Below, in pieces: positions 61,789 through 64,000 of a stretch of 64,000 bases of DNA. This DNA is from Flavobacterium sp. K5-23 (GTDB lineage: Bacteria; Bacteroidota; Bacteroidia; Flavobacteriales; Flavobacteriaceae): NCBI RefSeq assembly GCF_023278045.1, contig NZ_CP056783.1, forward strand, positions 2,327,501 to 2,391,500, written 5' to 3'. The notes under the pieces were generated by a model. It worked only from the letters and a program-made list of their open reading frames with translations, was not told the DNA's origin and ran no database searches. Made by a program: the position numbers and the translations under genes. Numbering within the stretch: the first letter of the stretch is position 1; the number at the start of each line of letters is the position of its first letter.

Positions 61789-64000
61789 TTATCTAGGATT
61801 TAAAGCGTTTTCAATTCTGGATACCAAATCAAGTAAATGAAACTTACTCATTCTATCTGTCATCTTTGTTGCAGCTAATTTCATTTCGTTTTTCAAGATT
61901 ACTAACTGACCTCTAGATACAGATGGCAAGTCGGTTTGACTTAAATTTACGTTTCTAGTGGTGAAACCATAAGTAACACCCACCGGAACTGATCTTACAC
62001 TTGCATTTCCAGGTTTTAGTAATCCAATCATTTTATCAACATACAGTTTTTGTATATTTCTACGATAGATGTCAATTGAGGTGTTGCTTTTCAATTCTGA
62101 AAAAATACCATTTTTAAGATCATCCATTAATTCGTCTATAGAATAGTTGTTTTTGTTTGTAGAAGAAGTCTCAATAAGTCTTACCACTCTGTCTCCTGCC
62201 AAAAGACTGGATAAAGTTGCGTCTTGCATACTTTTAATAGACTCAACACCGCTTTCTGGATTTATTTTCGAAAGGATATTTTGATCCATTAACCATTTTG
62301 GGGTAGTAAATAATTGGGTGTTCAAGAAGGCTACTGCCTCTTTTTGTATGCTTTTAGGAACAACTTCAAACTGATTTCCTGTCATATCATATGTTTTAGG
62401 AGAATCGTATATCCCTCCAACATTTTTGGTTACATGTCCCATGTATCTTCTAAATTGTCCTAGAAGTGCATTATAAAGATTATCTAGTTCAGCATAACTT
62501 TCCCCATTTTCTTTACTCCATTCTAACAAATTAGGTAAAATTCTTTTTAGGTTTTTTATTCCGTATTCAGATGCTCTCATAGCATTATCACCTATGTCTT
62601 CTGTTTGGTATCTAGGGTCATAAGGACTAGTTTCAGTTCCAAACCATAAACGACGGTTTTTGTATGCTTCCTTTGTCATTTCATTCAAAATCGCTTTTTC
62701 TTCCTTTTCGCTTTTCGCATCGTCAAAATAGGAGTAACCCCATTTTATAGCCCACTTGTCATAATCTCCAATTCTTGGAAATAAAGCAGTTACTCCATCC
62801 TCTGGCTGAGCTACATAATTAAAACGAGCGTAATCCATAATAGAAGAAGTATGTCCGTTTTTATCTTGATAATCTTTATCTCTTAGTTTTTCAACTGGCG
62901 TAGCTGAACTAGCTCCCATATTGTGACGTAAACCAAGAGTGTGTCCTACTTCATGAGAAGAAACAAAACGAATCAATTCTCCCATTAAATTGTCATCAAA
63001 TTTCTTATTTCTTGCAGCTGGATCTACAGCCGCTGTTTGAATCAAATACCAATCTCTTAAAAGACTCATAATGTTATGGTACCAACCAATGTGGCTTTCT
63101 AATATTTCACCGCTTCGAGGGTCATTAACATTTGGTCCATATGCATTTTTAATTTCGGCAGCAAAATATCTTAATACTGAAAAACGGGCATCTTCCAAAC
63201 TCATTGTAGGATCGTTTTCTGGCCAGTATTCTCCTCTAATGGCATTTTCCCAACCCGCACTTTCAAAGGCAACTTGCCAGTCGTCTATACCCTGTTTGAT
63301 GTGCTTTTTCCATTTTTCAGGAGTAGCTGGGTCAATATAGTAGACAATAGGTTTCAAAGGTTCAATCAATTCACCGTTTTTTTGTCTTTGTGCATCCTCA
63401 GCTGATTTTGGCTCTAAACGCCATCTAACTGCAAATACTTCGGTTTCTGATTTTTGTGATTCTTCTTCAAAGACACCGTGTTGATTTGCAAAATACCCAA
63501 CACGGGCATCAAATGTTCTTTTGCGCATTGGAGTTTTTGGTAGTAGAATCATTGAGGTATTGATCTCTAATGTAACTACTCCTGCATCCAAAGCAGATGG
63601 TACATCAACTCCAATTTTTGGTGTTGGTGTGGTGTTGATTTTTTGTGGTGTTGTTGTAAATGTTTTTACGCTTCTAATTTCTGTGTTTATTGGAAAACTA
63701 CTTACTTTAGAAATAAAAGACCTGTCTTTTTGAAACGATTGTATGTTTAACAATTGTTTCTTAATTGGATCTAATGAAAAAGTTTGAACATCAGCATCAA
63801 ATGTTGGTGTTAAATCTAGCACATAACCAGTGATTTTTCCTGATGCATCTTTTTTATAAGCCAGTACATCATAATTACCGATAATAGGATCAGAAGTTGA
63901 GTTTTTAACCGCTTGAGCCATTGGCTTGTCTTCGTCTGGGGACATTATTACATAAGTAATTGACCTAAGAAGGATATTGTTATTAAGTCCTTTCTCCCAT
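61789..64000 (-). CDS. Zinc-dependent metalloprotease (DUF5117/DUF4953 type), 5' end outside window
   Basis: An open frame continues past the internal ATG at 63945 to the window end (IVYTISRL... reversed frame reading NNNILLRSITYVIMSP), so the N-terminus is missing. The visible 735 residues include FDADVQTFSLDPIKKQLLNI and PIVYYIDPATPEKWKKHI. The zinc-binding motif is SSHEVGHTLGLRHNMGASS, a HExxHxxGxxH variant of metzincins, with a later Met-turn candidate SIMDYARFNYVAQ. This matches the secreted DUF5117/DUF4953 metalloproteases of Bacteroidota. It probably degrades extracellular or envelope proteins; substrate unknown. Confidence 0.9.
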   Translation of the reverse strand, partial: WEKGLNNNILLRSITYVIMSPDEDKPMAQAVKNSTSDPIIGNYDVLAYKKDASGKITGYVLDLTPTFDADVQTFSLDPIKKQLLNIQSFQKDRSFISKVSSFPINTEIRSVKTFTTTPQKINTTPTPKIGVDVPSALDAGVVTLEINTSMILLPKTPMRKRTFDARVGYFANQHGVFEEESQKSETEVFAVRWRLEPKSAEDAQRQKNGELIEPLKPIVYYIDPATPEKWKKHIKQGIDDWQVAFESAGWENAIRGEYWPENDPTMSLEDARFSVLRYFAAEIKNAYGPNVNDPRSGEILESHIGWYHNIMSLLRDWYLIQTAAVDPAARNKKFDDNLMGELIRFVSSHEVGHTLGLRHNMGASSATPVEKLRDKDYQDKNGHTSSIMDYARFNYVAQPEDGVTALFPRIGDYDKWAIKWGYSYFDDAKSEKEEKAILNEMTKEAYKNRRLWFGTETSPYDPRYQTEDIGDNAMRASEYGIKNLKRILPNLLEWSKENGESYAELDNLYNALLGQFRRYMGHVTKNVGGIYDSPKTYDMTGNQFEVVPKSIQKEAVAFLNTQLFTTPKWLMDQNILSKINPESGVESIKSMQDATLSSLLAGDRVVRLIETSSTNKNNYSIDELMDDLKNGIFSELKSNTSIDIYRRNIQKLYVDKMIGLLKPGNASVRSVPVGVTYGFTTRNVNLSQTDLPSVSRGQLVILKNEMKLAATKMTDRMSKFHLLDLVSRIENALNPR

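Noticed and set aside
1..64000. CRISPR arrays, tRNA and rRNA genes
   Set aside because: No regularly spaced direct repeats with spacers, no cloverleaf structures or rRNA sequence were seen on reading; the repeats present are hairpins at gene boundaries.

Overview
The window (about 64 kb, AT-rich) looks like the chromosome of a Flavobacterium-type member of the Bacteroidota. The signs are TAnnTTTG-type -7 promoter boxes, few Shine-Dalgarno sites, a TonB-dependent receptor with an N-terminal carboxypeptidase-regulatory-like domain, a lipoprotein TamA homologue (TamL) next to TamB, and many DUF families typical of this phylum (DUF5723, DUF3667, DUF2652, DUF5117-type metalloprotease). No rRNA, tRNA or CRISPR array was seen.

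Layout. 1-3.4 kb: the 5' part of an SSS symporter and yifB/comM. 3.4-14.9 kb: an accessory region. Apart from truC and the intron, its genes are small minus-strand genes of unrelated function: RidA-like, M23 peptidase, lipoproteins, ASCH, DHFR-like, aspartyl protease, XRE regulator and TPR. Most are separated by copies of one 105-135 bp imperfect-hairpin repeat. A group IIC intron with its reverse transcriptase sits inside one copy. Remnants of a REP-associated (Y1) transposase and REP-like palindromes lie in the same region. 15-29.7 kb: mainly housekeeping and metabolic genes: DEAD-box helicase, zinc peptidase, a large hybrid histidine kinase, nitroreductase-ALDH pair, DUF5723 protein, RluA, a four-helix-bundle gene flanked by inverted repeats, panB and sdaA. 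29.8-37.1 kb: tamL-tamB, coupled by a one-base stop/start overlap. 37-49 kb: phosphate transporter, truncated haemoglobin, DUF255 thioredoxin-like protein, HPF, a DUF2652-SRPBCC protein, lipoproteins, PH domain, GNAT, MepB, thioesterase and DUF3667. 49.6-56 kb: TonB receptor, DUF1398, amidohydrolase, LytTR regulator and DUF2461. 56-59.4 kb: a second small accessory patch with another copy of the hairpin repeat, a TIMP-like secreted protein, an SRPBCC membrane protein and a HigA-like/AbiEii toxin-antitoxin pair. 59.4-64 kb: dnaK behind a near-perfect sigma-54 promoter, a cluster of terminators, and a partial zinc metalloprotease.

Main observation. The hairpin repeats behave like integron attC sites or a close analogue. 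Read on the minus strand, the best copies start 7-12 nt after the stop codon of one small gene with a GCCAAC box, and end 12-98 nt before the start of the next gene. They have complementary outer arms and a shared core. The group IIC intron has inserted between the two T's of the conserved GTTGGC box of one copy, in the opposite orientation to the genes. This matches the established habit of class IIC introns to target DNA hairpins, including attC sites. No integrase is visible here, so an integrase-less cassette array is a hypothesis.
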